From contig NC_080584.1 of NCBI RefSeq assembly GCF_029962835.1, forward strand, positions 76,412,862 through 76,476,861: a stretch of DNA of 64,000 nucleotides. The letters are read 5' to 3'. The notes under the pieces were generated by a model. That model had not been told where the DNA came from. It searched no databases and saw nothing but the letters and a program-made list of their open reading frames with translations. Shown here piece after piece: positions 37,306 through 48,521 of the stretch; within the stretch, counting starts at the first letter, position 1; every line of letters begins with the position of its first letter. Both the position numbers and the translations under genes were made by a program. The DNA is from Magnolia sinica (lineage: Eukaryota > Streptophyta > Magnoliopsida > Magnoliales > Magnoliaceae).

Positions 37306-37478
37306 TGATCCAAAACTTTTGTGGCCTCCAAGAAGTTTTTAATGGTGGGCATTCAATCAACACTGTGGGGTCTTCTTGAGATTTGGATCATACCATAAAA
37401 TGATATGGAAGAATGGGTGGACCACATAGATGAAACACGTACATCATGGTTGGCCCAGAGCACCGACCACTAGCCATT
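37303..37478. repeat. Foldback family 1, right half
   Basis: GTTTGATCCAAAACTTTTGT through ATGAAACACGTACATCATGG to CAGAGCACCGACC, followed by the hairpin CACTAGCCATTGGCTAGTGG (about 37467-37486). Confidence 0.6.
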
Positions 37479-37790
37479 GGCTAGTGGCAGGGTATGTGGC
37501 AAATCCGTTTCCAAGTCCTGGTGGGTACAGTATGGTCTAGTACACCACGGGGATTGGGAGGTTTTCCCATCTCTGTCCATTACTTTTACAATGGCTCCAT
37601 CATGTAAACAGTGGACAACCATCCAAAAATATCCATTACTTTTACAATGGGTCCATCATGATGGATGAATCATCTTGACTTTGGGTCATCCAACTTTCAT
37701 GATGGGATCGGACAATGAATGGGCTCCATCCCCGTGTCAAGCACTTGTAAAATAAGGCATGTAGATTCTACATACACTTGTAAAGGAACC
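37479..37790. other. Unassigned spacer between the arrays
   Basis: No gene. It contains two copies of ATCCATTACTTTTACAATGG-like text (about 37576-37596 and 37630-37650), a 60-bp imperfect duplication. Confidence 0.5.
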
Positions 37791-37794
37791 GGAC

Positions 37795-39345
37795 CGGCTG
37801 CTGTTAGACAGCATGGATTAGGTACTACCCCCGGCCTGTTCCGAGCTCGGGATAGGTGGAGGATCCGAGGGCCATTGAAGTGCCAACGTGATGTATGAAC
37901 TTTATCCACACTGTCCATTCATTTTTCATATTACTTTAAAATATTATTCCAAAAATAGAGAATATAGAAGTCTGAAATGGGCCACACGGTGGTGATTAAA
38001 TTCCTACCGTTAAAAAATTATTAGGGACCATAGAAGTTTTAGATCATGATGATATTTGTTTTTTCACTTCATCTAGGTTTATATGACCATATCAAGGGAT
38101 TGGATGGAAAATAAACAACACAGTGGGCCACAGGAAAATTTCAACGGTGGTCATCCTTAGCTCCATTGCTTCCTATGGTGTGGTCCACTTGAAAATTCGA
38201 TCTTTCTTATTTTTGGTTCAGTATTCTAGAATGATATGAAAAAAGGGATGGACGGTGTAGATAAGATTCATACATCGTGGTGGCCTCTCAGTGGCCCTTA
38301 GAGCCTCCGCCTATTCTGAGCTTGGAATAGGCGGGGGTAGTACCTAATCTGCGCCTTGTTAGCGCGCGGATTAGGTACTACCCCCGCCGGTTCGAAGCTC
38401 ATGATAGGCAGAAGCTCCGAGGGCCACTGAAGTGCCAACGTGATGTATGAACTTTATCCACACCGTACATTCATCTTTTCTTATTACTTTAGAATATTAT
38501 TCCAAAAATAAAGAATATAGAAGTCCGAAATGGTCACATGGGGGTGATTAAAATCCTACTATTGAAAATTTATTAGGGACCATAGAAGTTTTAGATCAAG
38601 ATGATATTTGTTTTATCACTTCATTCAGGTTTATATGACCATAACAAGGGGTTGGATGCAAAATAAATGATATAGTGAACCCCAGGAAGATTTCAACCAT
38701 GGTCATCCTCAGCACTGTTGCTTCCTATGGTGTGGTCCACTTGAGAATTAAATTAAATCTATCTTATTTTTGGTCCAGTATTCTAAAATGATATGAAAAA
38801 AGGGATGGGCGGTGTAGATAAGATTCATACATCACGATGGCCTCTCAATGGTCCTTGGAGCCTCCACCTGCTCGGAGCTTTGAACAGGCGGGGGTAGTAC
38901 CTAATCCACACCCTGTTGGGTCATGGATTGGGTACTATACCCCGCTTGTTCAGAGCTCGGAACACGCGGAGGCTCCGAGGTCCACTGAAGGGCCAACGTG
39001 ATGTATGAACTTTATCCACGCCGTCCATTCATTTTATCATATTACTTTAGAATATTATTTCAAAAATAGAGAATATAGACATCTGAAATGGGCCACACAG
39101 TGGTGATTAAATTCCTACCATTGAAAATTTATTAGGGATCTCGGAAGTTTTAGATCAAGATGATATTTGTTTTTTAACTTCTTCCAGGCTTATATGACCA
39201 TATCAAGGGGTTGGATGGAAAATAAATCACACAGTAGACCCCAAGAAGATTTCAACGGTGTAGATAAGATTCATACATCAGGGTGGCCTCTCAGTGCCAT
39301 GTTATTTTTGGTCCTGTATTCTAGAAGGATAAAACGTATTCTAGG
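37795..39345. repeat. Array 2 of ~550-bp foldback units
   Basis: Three units, landmarks at about 37890, 38441 and 39000 (spacing 551 and 559), with palindromic junctions at about 38295-38425 and 38850-38970. The left flank (GCTGCTGTTAGACAGC) and right flank match those of array 1 (GCTGCTATTAGATAAC), so arrays 1 and 2 are duplicates that differ in unit number. Confidence 0.85.
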
Positions 39346-39349
39346 ACAT

Positions 39350-40143
39350 GTTTGAAAGTTATTCCATGGACTACATTTTTGACCCGTACTTGACACGAAA
39401 CGGATTGCGTACTTCCGTAGTAGACCAAACGTTTCCCTTGCATAAGCACGATGTTTGAATTCCATCCATTAATGCATGGAATGGCAACCGATTGATGTCG
39501 TTCTAGCCCATCACTGCAGGGTTCAATTGCATGTGAACCCAGGCCGTTCTAGCGCTGACCCAACCTTTGATAGATCATAATACAAAGTTTTACCCGAGAA
39601 GAAAGATGGCATTAACCATATGATTTTTTATTCTTTTTCCCGTCAGAGGCCAAACTGGGGTTAGAATCTCCAAAAATCAAGAAATGATAAAGATCACTTT
39701 CTTTCCAATGCTCTACGCCAAAGATCCCCACGACATAAAAATTTTAAAATCCTACGAGTAGAAATTCCAAAATCAGTGGCTCAAGAAATTATGGTTGGAT
39801 TTTTAACACGCGGGCACAAAACCGATCTTCAGAAGTGCCCATCTTCTTGGTGTGGCACGAATGGGCCATGTTCCTCAAACAGATGATCTCAACCATTGGT
39901 TGGTGGTGTTCAAACAGATAGATCAATACAACACAATCCACCATATTCTATGGGAAAATTCAGTGGTCAAGATCAGAAGCAATTTTCGTATCATGGCCCA
40001 TCCAAAGTGGCACCCACTAGAGAGACAGTTCCTATCGATTGTCCACCACAAATGCTGTAGACCCAAATCATTTTTCATTATACCTAAACCACAAAAATAA
40101 AAACAAAATCAAATAAAAATAAAAAAGAGAGACTGAAACATAC
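39350..40143 (-). other. 5' part of kinase pseudogene intron 1
   Basis: Aligns with about 56310-57409 of the intact gene: shared GCTGACCCA (39556), AAATTCCAAAATCA (39763), GAATGGGCC then CTCAAxCAxATGA (39860), and TTTTTCATTA (40073). The intact gene has an extra MITE (56991-57160) that is missing here, so that MITE arrived after the duplication. Confidence 0.75.
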
Positions 40144-40668
40144 CCAATTCAGAAGCCGCAGGACGGACGTAGAGATCGACTATTCCTTCTCTATTAGCCA
40201 CAGGATCAATCAAATCCCCAACCCAAATCACACACTTCCAGTCTGCCCAAGTGCTCACAATAGTATAAGCATAAGCAGTGCAAGAACAATTCCGGAGGCA
40301 TGCCAATTTACAATCTCTTTTACCAATATTTCCAACTGATATCGAAAAATTAATCAGGTAGTTTCATCCGTTCCAAGTTCAAAAATTTGTCTCCCTTGTT
40401 GCAATCTAATGGCTTTCGCCTCACACATCCTCCAGACCAATTCCCTGATTCCCAGTCTTTCTGGATTTTGGGCTCAAACCCTTTCAAACGCTCACACATT
40501 GAGGATGAGCCGCTATTATCACAGCTAGCAAATGGACCACATACATCATACAAATCACAATCACTCTCTGGCAACTTCTTCAAAATTTTCCACTCTTTTG
40601 AACTCTCTCGCCATGACTGCATCTGTAATAGCCCCGTCGGCATTAACAGCCACCTTACCATGACTGAA

Positions 40669-40705
<37 letters not shown>

Positions 40706-41394
40706 CAATATAAATTTCATCATTGTTCACAACGAGGGAGATATATTCCACATACTGGCGATCCACCTCAGGTCGGCCGGCACGCTTCACCTCTTGCCAT
40801 ACATTGCCTCTCAAGTACACCTCCGCCCGGCATTTTCACACTGAGTTTGAGTGGGGTCATCTGTGGGATGTAGGGGCACACTCAAGGTGGGTGACCCATA
40901 CGATTTGGGGCCCACGGGAGAGGTCTCATATTCGAGACTTCTTACCGGGGGTGAGTAATACACATTTCATACCGGGCTCAAGTGGGATAGCTCGCGGGAT
41001 GTGGGGACACACTCGAAGTAGGCAGCCCATGTGATTTGGGGCCCACGAAGGGAGTTCGATCGAGGTCTTAACCCATGAAATGTATGGCCTAGGCTATGAG
41101 ATAAATAAATTAATTCGCTACACTCTAATAGTTTGAGCTTTTAGAGCAAGTGTTTAATTGTCCTGTATCAAATTGGTATCAGCGTAGAAGGTCTCGTGTT
41201 TGAAACTCACTGAAGGTGATTAATGCAAAGGCATTTATTCAAAGATAATTTCATAACAGGCAGAAATGACTAATGCAATAGTACTATTTTCAAACACAAT
41301 GGAAACAGTGGAAGACCAGAGTATGTTTCTGTCCCCATCCAAGACCACCATATTCCCATCTTGGGTGATTGAAAGGACTCCGGCGGAATCTAGG
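40144..41394 (-). pseudogene. Receptor-like kinase pseudogene, exon 1 remnant (left copy)
   Basis: Extracellular exon of the same broken gene as 7563-11551. Minus strand: a B-lectin piece (41394-41283, related to the VLTITNNGNLVILDG region), then a 454-bp foreign insertion (40829-41282), then the S-locus glycoprotein domain (GLLQMQSWRESSKEW, CGPFASC, NWSGGCVRRKPLDC) and PAN domain (RNCSCTAYAYTIVS) to the preserved donor GTATGTTTC at 40143. Lesions: signal peptide and first ~90 codons absent, a (GA)n expansion at 40673-40704 inside the S-domain, a stop at 40350-40352, and the EGF-like CKCLRG changed to CERLKG. Same strand and order as the other exons, hence one gene with a ~28.6-kb intron 1. 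Confidence 0.88.
40829..41282. mobile_element. Unclassified insertion in kinase exon 1 (TRIM- or SINE-like)
   Basis: Replaces about 200 bp of exon 1. It contains two related ~80-bp blocks (40850-40920 and 40975-41050, sharing GATTTGGGGCCCACG) and a tRNA-Met-type primer-site lookalike TGGTATCAGCG at 41174-41184, followed by GGTCTCGTGTTTGAAACTC, which resembles a pol III B-box. Either a small LTR (TRIM) or a tRNA-derived SINE fits; no decisive terminus was found. Confidence 0.5.
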
Positions 41395-41556
41395 AAAAAA
41401 AGCCGGAACTTTCCTCCTTTGCTGTATGGTGGTTGGTCGTCTTATTCAGCGATGATGCAAATTCAATTCATTCCACGATCACACGGTCCAATTAGGTTAC
41501 AACAAACCACAATTATTCTGCTTGACGCAAATAAAGGATCCGTATTCCACGATGAA
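41395..41556. mobile_element. MITE with GGATCC-containing ends
   Basis: About 160 bp, homologous in inverse orientation to the insertion at 56991-57160 in intron 1 of the intact gene (shared AATTGTGGTT, CTAATTGGACCGTGTG, TTTGCGTCAAGCAG). One end reads GGATCCGTATTCC; the other is degraded. Confidence 0.65.
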
Positions 41557-41684
41557 ACGTTGGTGACGCCAGCTCAGAAAAAATTTTAAATTAAAAAATA
41601 GGGTCATACGGATATTTCCATAGTTGTTGACGCGCTTTTCTCTCCCCGGTCTCGGATTGCGTGGTGTACAACATAGGTACGGGG

Positions 41685-42105
41685 CAGTTGACTTGCAAAC
41701 TTATGTGGGCCAATAATGATGTATTTATTAAATCCACACCGTCCATACATTTTGCAAGATCATTCTTAGGTCATAAACCAAGAAAGAGGCAGATCCAAAG
41801 CGCAATGGACCACAACACAGAAAGCAACGGGACAATCATCCATCGTTGAAACCTCCTATAGCCGATCATGATGTTTATTTGCCATCCAACCTGTCCAAAA
41901 CATAAATATCTGCTTCATCCAAAACTTCAACGGTCCAAAGAAGCTTTCAATGATAGGCATTCAATCTCTGCTGCTGTTGTGGTCACCTTGGTCTTTGGAT
42001 ATTCTTTAATTTTGGTCTCATGCACTAAAAAAAGTTGGAAAAAATTGATTAACGGCGTGGATAAAATACATATACTATAGTGGCCCTACATCGTCCTTAC
42101 ACCAG
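41685..42105. repeat. Foldback family 1, near-complete copy
   Basis: Left arm GTGGGCCAATAATGATGTAT and CCACACCGTCCATACATTTT, right arm ACGGCGTGGATAAAATACAT and TATAGTGGCCC. The core TTTGCCATCCAACCTGT is in the expected place. Confidence 0.65.
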
Positions 42106-42609
42106 CTAGCCACTGAGTATCGGGTTCATCGCGCAATTCTCTTTAGATAAAACAGACCGGCACCTGGCAATGGTTTTTAACAAGAAAATCGATCCAGGGT
42201 TCTCAGCGCAACTTACGGTGCACCTAGTTGCATATGAACCCCTAGATGGTCCGATTGATTGACGGGAACCTTCGGATTGAGTAATTTCCGTACAAGTAGT
42301 CTATGATTTTTATAGCCATCCATCTTCCAATCCATGGATCGGATGGCTAGAATTGCCTAATAGATAATCGGGCCTCGAAGGCTAACAGAAATAAGCAGCT
42401 CAAAATTTTCATTGGACCTATATTTACGCAATGATCTTGCTCATCTTGGACAACACAGCGGGTGTGATTTTTTTTATTTTTAATTTATTGTTTTTTCGGG
42501 ATTGAGCATGAAGTGTGTGGTAGCCCTGCGCTAGTTCATGTAAATGGTTCTGACATAAGCGGATTGTTCCGCGTGGTGAACCCAACACCAGGTGGCTGTG
42601 TGGTGTCAA
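42106..42609. other. Unassigned
   Basis: No coding, RNA or repeat signal that I can support. Presumably upstream flank of the broken kinase copy. Confidence 0.4.
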
Positions 42610-43735
42610 GAGTCAATGGGCCCACCATAGTATATGTGTTTCATCCATGCTGTCTATCCATTTTGCCAACTCATTTTAAGGCATGAGACAAAAATTGAAG
42701 GATATCCAAAGCTTAAGTGGACCACACCGAAGGGATGATTGAACACCTACAATAGAAAACTTGGGCCATGGAAGTTTTGGATCAATCTGATATTTGTGTT
42801 TTCCCTTCATCCAGATTTGTGTGACCTTAAACATCATTGTTGGCACTAAGAAGGTTGAGGCACAACGAGGTCGATCATGGTGCAAGGAATAACTACTCTC
42901 CAAATCTGTGGAACTCTCTTAACTCTTCACAGATATTCCTCGGATCCATGAGGTATAAAAATACAAATATTTTTTAATAAATTTTAAATGAATTTATTGA
43001 TGATAAAAAAAAATGTAACAAAAATAAATTACAATCCATTAAATATTGAACTCAAAATTAGGATGACGTTATAAACTCTAACTCTAACTCAAACACCTTA
43101 AAAATGTGACTTACTATAAATATTATTTATAGACTGTCACCATTTGTACTAGACTTCATGATTTTCAGCCAAAAATATTAAGCATCCAATTTAGCCACCA
43201 CATTATTCTCCTAATTTTTTAAGGCCCTTTTCATGTTGGGCACGACTCTTACAACTCAAAGGATCAAAAGTTATACATCAATTAAAACTTACCATATATA
43301 GTAAAAACACTATTAAAACGGACTTTGGACAGTCCATCAAATGGAATCTCGCAAATCTGGTGTGGGCAACCTAGCAAAGCGGTATTGGTTGGCTAAAGTA
43401 GTTTCTCCTACATAAAATCATATATGTTACAATGAAAAACTCATTACAGTTTGCGAGATACCACTATTTTAAGGTTTTGAAGGTCTGGATCATTTCTGCA
43501 TCCGATTGGGCCTTCTCTGGTCCATCTTTGCCGTGAAAGTGTTTGCGACCTACTCTACATCAAAGGTTTCAATGTTAAGCATCATTGCCCCCTTCTATCT
43601 ATGGTGTGGTCCACTTGAGCTTTATATCTGCTTCATTTTTGGTCTCCTACCCTAAAATGATATTGTAAAATGGATAGGTGATGTGGATATAAATATACAT
43701 CATAGTGTGGCCCATCGAAGTTTCATATGTCAACA
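42610..43735. repeat. Foldback family 1 copy split by a solo LTR
   Basis: Left half 42610-42855 (GGGCCCACCATAGTATATGT to CACTAAGAAGGT) and right half 43563-43735 (AAGGTTTCAATG to ATACATCATAGTGTGGCCCA). They join seamlessly into the family consensus when the LTR and one AAGGT are removed. Confidence 0.75.
42856..43562 (-). repeat. Ty3/gypsy solo LTR with AAGGT target duplication
   Basis: 707 bp, TG...CA on the plus strand, related to the LTRs at 2140-2820, 5115-5796 and 19739-20860, in minus orientation. AAGGT is repeated exactly at 42851-42855 and 43563-43567. Both LTR ends are intact, and this copy defines the LTR limits used elsewhere. It results from LTR-LTR recombination after insertion into a foldback. 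Confidence 0.85.
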
Positions 43736-45949
43736 CTACGGTTGCTATAGACACTATGCAATCCGAGTTATAGGAGAAAAAATCGGGCACAACTTCAATG
43801 GATCCAGATGGGTGGATCCCTGATGGTGGGGCTCACTTTGATGTGTGTGCCCTACATCCACACCATCCATCTGGTTTTACAGCTGAGTTTGGGACACGAT
43901 TCAAAAAAATGAAGTACATCTAATTGTCAGGTGGACTGTACCTATAACGCTCCAAAAATTTTCATACTCTCATAACTACATAGTGCTTATCCGAACATGC
44001 ATCTCAATTTAAAACCATACTTTTAAGAGAATTACCCTTAGACATGCACTTACGTACACCCAATTAAACCCTTATGCACCTCGTAACAACATTTGAGACC
44101 CATTATATCTAATATACTTGATAAGTCATCTAAGTAATTGTCAAGATAGCTACTCGTAACTAGGTGAAGACATTCAAATAATGTCTTCACATTTGAACTA
44201 CTAGCTCATCATGGTAAACCAACTTCAAAACCATTGTAGCTGTCCATCCATAATTTTAATTCATTCATCTTATCATACCAACCGCTGATGCGTAAATTTG
44301 TTTAACTGTGGAGATTGACATCTAATGATCCCGTTCACAACTAAATTAATGCACACAATTGCCCATCTACGTATCTCAAGCCTGAATATCACTTCGCACA
44401 TGATCTGTTATTGATCAAAACAATTGAGAATACTCTTCATAAACCTGCTGAGCTATCCAATAATCTGATTATGACCTGCACCATTGCACCATCATATAGT
44501 TGATAAAGATCTAATCTAAGCTATTTATACCCGATCGTCCATGATTTTTGAACCTCTCATCTTTACCTTCGCCTTATAGAATCAGGATCCAACCGTTAAT
44601 TTGAAATATAGACTATTCATATATCCCTTAACACCATGAAGAACCCATAGACCACTAATTTTGTGTATTTAATGTCAACTAACAGTTCTTTTTATATGGG
44701 TCCTACTCATGGCTTAGTTATAGAATCACAAGAGTATCAACACTAAGATCGGGTTCGAGCACCCATGGTGTTGTATGTGGGTGTGAGGGTGTGTGCTTAA
44801 AAAAATAAAATAAAATAAAATCTTTTAAGTGGCCGAACCTAGGCCAACATCAGTAGAGATACCTCCTGTTCATGTCTCTTTCAATAACTGGAGCACCAGA
44901 AGAACTTTAACCCAATTCTTCCCCTCCATCATCATACTGTTTGTCAGTAAGAAACTGGCCATATTGGGACTCCTAGCCCTTTAATCCAAGCTGTCCATCT
45001 TAGAGGAACCCACTAGCATGATCCTAACAATACATTCATAGTGTCAGGGATCGAATTTTCAACAGTCGATACCCTCTCCCCATCATTCCTTATCGTGTGG
45101 CCCTCCTAAGTCGTGGATCTGCCTCAGTTTTTGACCCATGCGCTAGATCAATCTTGCAAATTTGATGAATGAAGTGGATTTCTCCCAAATACGTTAGTGG
45201 ACCCTACCTAGTTTCTACAGCAGAACAACTTCTGCAGTCAGCCCGCGTCTAGTGCCGAACCCTGCATTCTTGCACCTTTAGTTCTTCTGGGCCATGGAAG
45301 CTCGGTGCAACATTATTATTCGTCTAGATCATATATGCATAAGATCTCAGCCATTGAAATAAACTCACACGGATCAAACCCTAGCAGAAACATGCACAAA
45401 CATCCTTCCTTTATTCTTCTTCGTCCACTCAAATGCCATTACAAAATATTAAATCTAAATCATGAATATAATTCAATCCAGGCCATCCAAAAGGCGTTAA
45501 AGTGATCCTTGAATCCCAATCACAATACAAGAAGTGTTGTAAACCCCAAAATTTTTGTTTTCTCGTGGTCGGTTGTGGCATCGAGCTGAATCATTCTCCT
45601 TTTGAAACCACCTATCTAACGACCACAAAGCTTAAAATTTGTTGCGTCCGCAAGCTTCGTACAACCCATCTAGACCGTACTCAAGTGTTGCTACGAAAAA
45701 ACCAAACAACTAAAGATTTTCCATTAACAACCCTGATCTAGCCTATCGAGAACCCACCGCCATAAATCCTAGTATGACCTTCAACATCAAGATCCAATGT
45801 GGTTGCTGTGAGGCCCATGTAATCAGTAGATAATCAAGGTCCATCGATCATGGTTCAACCAATATGTAGAAGTAGAATACCATCGAATCGAGCTATGAAA
45901 CCATTAGATTCTTCCAACTGAAGATCGACTTTAACAATCCTTGTGTAAG
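43736..45949. other. Repeat-derived region without recognisable genes
   Basis: 43815-43945 is a foldback left arm (GTGGGGCTCACTTTGATGTG). It is cut at 43946, where CTATAACGCTCCAAAAATTT resembles the start of some plant gypsy LTRs; no partner end was found. 45050-45230 resembles a foldback right half. Short frames at 45305-45741 show no family signature. Confidence 0.45.
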
Positions 45950-46215
45950 TGTGAACGTGCTAGCTGTTTCCCTGCTTCCTAGCGGTTACTGTCGCTGGAG
46001 CTATCGTTGGCAGCAGCCCCTCCTGCTGGAGTTTTCGATTAGGAGCTCTGGCCTGTCTACTCCTCTGTTTTTATTTTCGCTGCTGTTGTGGAGCCCACCT
46101 GAAAGTTACGGCTGTACATCCTCTGTTTATACTATCAATGGATTAGGGGAGTGTCTCCTCCTTTTTCTTTTTTTTCTTTTTTTTTCTTTTTTTTTTTTTG
46201 AAAAAAAAAAGAAGA
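45950..46215 (+). mobile_element. Possible LINE 3' tail
   Basis: A coding-like 3' end, then CTATCAATGGATTAG, a T-rich run and TTTGAAAAAAAAAA near 46195-46210. The layout parallels the LINE tail at 6719-6754 (TATCAATGAAATG ... TTTTTGAAAAAAA). No target duplication identified, so uncertain. Confidence 0.35.
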
Positions 46216-47043
46216 AAGAAAGAGTGAGGGCTCTATAAGAGCCTCTTATCAATGAAAGTTGGGCCTTAACGAGGAGTGGAATCTATTATGGCCCTGTTTC
46301 TCTGTTTGTAAGGGTGTGTTTGGGTTCACGTATAGTATTGTTTTGCACTGTAAATGTGTATGGACACGGAATACAAGTCACTGTAGCACAGTGTACGTCC
46401 TCAACGTCATATACTATCACACTGTTTGCTTTTTACCCGAATTCAGATACGTATTAATTACGGAATTCATTGTCACCATTTGGGAGCAGAGTCCTCATCG
46501 GGCCAAAGATGTGTAATTGCGAGCACAATACATATATGCGTGTTTGTCTATATGAGGTCCACAATGTATATGGGACCCAACAGTTTATGCGTACGGGGAT
46601 TGCAACCTTGAACAATATCACGTGGCATGGTACACATGCCATTTCTAACCCAAAAAGAAGTAACATATGCGTGATATCCAGCATCCGTGAGTTTTAGACT
46701 GTGGTCCACCTCTGATTTATAGTCTTCACAGGAGGTTTTCAATGGTGGATATCCATTCAGAGGTGTGGGCCACCTCTGAATTATACCGTGCTGTGGACTA
46801 AGACCCGCAGTAAGTGTACATTTAAACAATTAATGATTAGTGGTGGGGTCCACACATTGCAGGTCTGCATTTCTGCTGGGAAACAAACACGTAAATAAAT
46901 CAAAATTTATAACAGTATTTCATGCAATAGAAGTCTTACAAAATAACAAAAAAAAAGTCCAAAACAAAATAACAGTTCTATATCTGTCAAGCAGTGATAG
47001 ACATCTCCTTCAGTAACAGAAAATGCTTCTAGCAACAGGCCTA

Positions 47044-47737
47044 TTACGTTTTAAAAACTCCTTCAATCGAGATGAGGTTTGAAACAATCCATTTGACCAC
47101 CACATATACTATCAGCCCCCCTATCAGTACTTGAAATATAGGGAAACCATGATCAAATGAATCGGCATCTCCCCTGACATCCGTAACAACAGTGTCGGAT
47201 AAATTGTGGCCATCAAACTGATCATCATCTATGGCTAGAGCATGAGTCGATGACGATTCATTCTAGCGTCGCATGGAATGTCCCGAATTACGGCAATTAT
47301 GCCTTGTAGCCTACAGTAAATTTAAAAAAATATATATGAGATAGGTGAAAATAATCAAATGAGTGATCTAATGAGTGATTTCAGTGAGAACAAATTACGA
47401 GAAAAGCACAAATAATCTGCACATCTGACCAAATACAAATGATTACAGTAATCGTAAATTTTCGAGAAAATACAAATGACATGTTGACCGATAAAATGAG
47501 TGATTTCAGCTATAAGTGAATATAACAGGACAATCCTACCAGCGAATGCGTCGCCTATACAGAACTGGAAAGTAGAAAACATACCTCAAAGTTCAACCAA
47601 GCTATTGCGGACTCCTCAAACGATTTGTAGGACTGATGTCTACAACCTGAATATCGATGCACCTGCACTTTCGCATCCTCCCATTTCTCATAAACACCTG
47701 GAACTCTTCCCACAAAGACAACATAATATTTCTCCAT
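47044..47737 (-). pseudogene. RNase H1 N-terminal (viroplasmin-like) domain protein with C-terminal hydrophobic segment
   Basis: Two coding exons on the minus strand. Exon A, 47737-47585 (51 codons): YYVVFVGRVPGVYEKWEDAK, then QVHRYSGCRHQSYKSFEESA, covering the RNase H1 N-terminal hybrid-binding fold (Pfam Cauli_VI type), which in RNase HI binds RNA/DNA hybrids. The donor is GTATG. Exon B, 47310-47044, follows acceptor CTGTAG in phase 0 and runs 88 codons to TAA: an acidic Ser/Asp linker, then IFQVLIGGLIVYVVVKWIV, a probable membrane anchor. One in-frame TAG (47263-47265) sits where CAG would give Gln; otherwise open. A splice acceptor (GACAG) 9 bp before the ATG implies a 5' non-coding exon. 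No RNase H catalytic domain follows. Function unknown; a soluble cargo or accessory role for the element is only a guess. Confidence 0.7.
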
Positions 47738-48521
47738 AATTTCCTGTCAAAAATAAAGAGTGAATTAATATTGTCAAAGCATCATTGAGGATACTGAAGT
47801 AGTTTATGTAAACAGATCAGTATCCCAAAAGATGTCTGAGAAAAGTAGTATCTGGGTGAAGTTTCATAGCAACAGTATAGGAAAGTTTTGTATTACAAGT
47901 TTTGTATTTGTAGTCTCACCTCAACAAATCACACTCATATAGTAACTGAACATTCGAATTCCATGTCAATGTAGAATCTGATATTTTGCTACGGTGGTAG
48001 GATAAAAAAATACCCTACTTACTGATATAAAATGTCTACAAGTTCAATAATCAAAAGATGGCATTTATATCGTCCACGATATTATAAGAAAGAAGGAAAG
48101 TTAATATCAGAAAGACAGTATTATAGAAAAGCATAGCACATTGGATACAAACAGCAGAGCATCTTAGAGGAATGATATAACCACACCAGTGGCCACATCA
48201 CAAATCCAAGTTATATGCATTCATTCAGAGGCCATGGCCCATGGTGTACTTGCACTGATGAGCAAAATAGCAATCCTGTTGTGTGTTAGATTATAGAAGA
48301 AACTACTAATCGACATAGATATATGAATGATGGTCCGACCATCATAAACCAAAGTTTCCTGCATGACCTACGAGTAGAGTGTTGGATTCACAATATAACA
48401 CCCAAATATCCAGCAGCAATTCACATCATGACACAAACCAAACAGTCACCTATAAAACAATAAAAAATAAAAAATACAGTTTAGTAGTTTAAAATTTCCA
48501 TTCTAGACAAGCATATCAGTA

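Noticed and set aside
37095-37379. Tyr/Ile-rich frames on both strands
   Set aside because: They are translations of a pure (TA)n microsatellite.
45305-45741. Two adjacent plus-strand frames (66 and 79 codons)
   Set aside because: No family motif, no splice-consistent partner, and repeat-like surroundings.
47044-47737. Endogenous pararetrovirus insertion, suggested by the viroplasmin-like domain
   Set aside because: No movement, coat, protease or RT sequence nearby; the gene is spliced and sits within Harbinger TIRs. The domain is also the RNase H1 N-terminal fold of cellular proteins.
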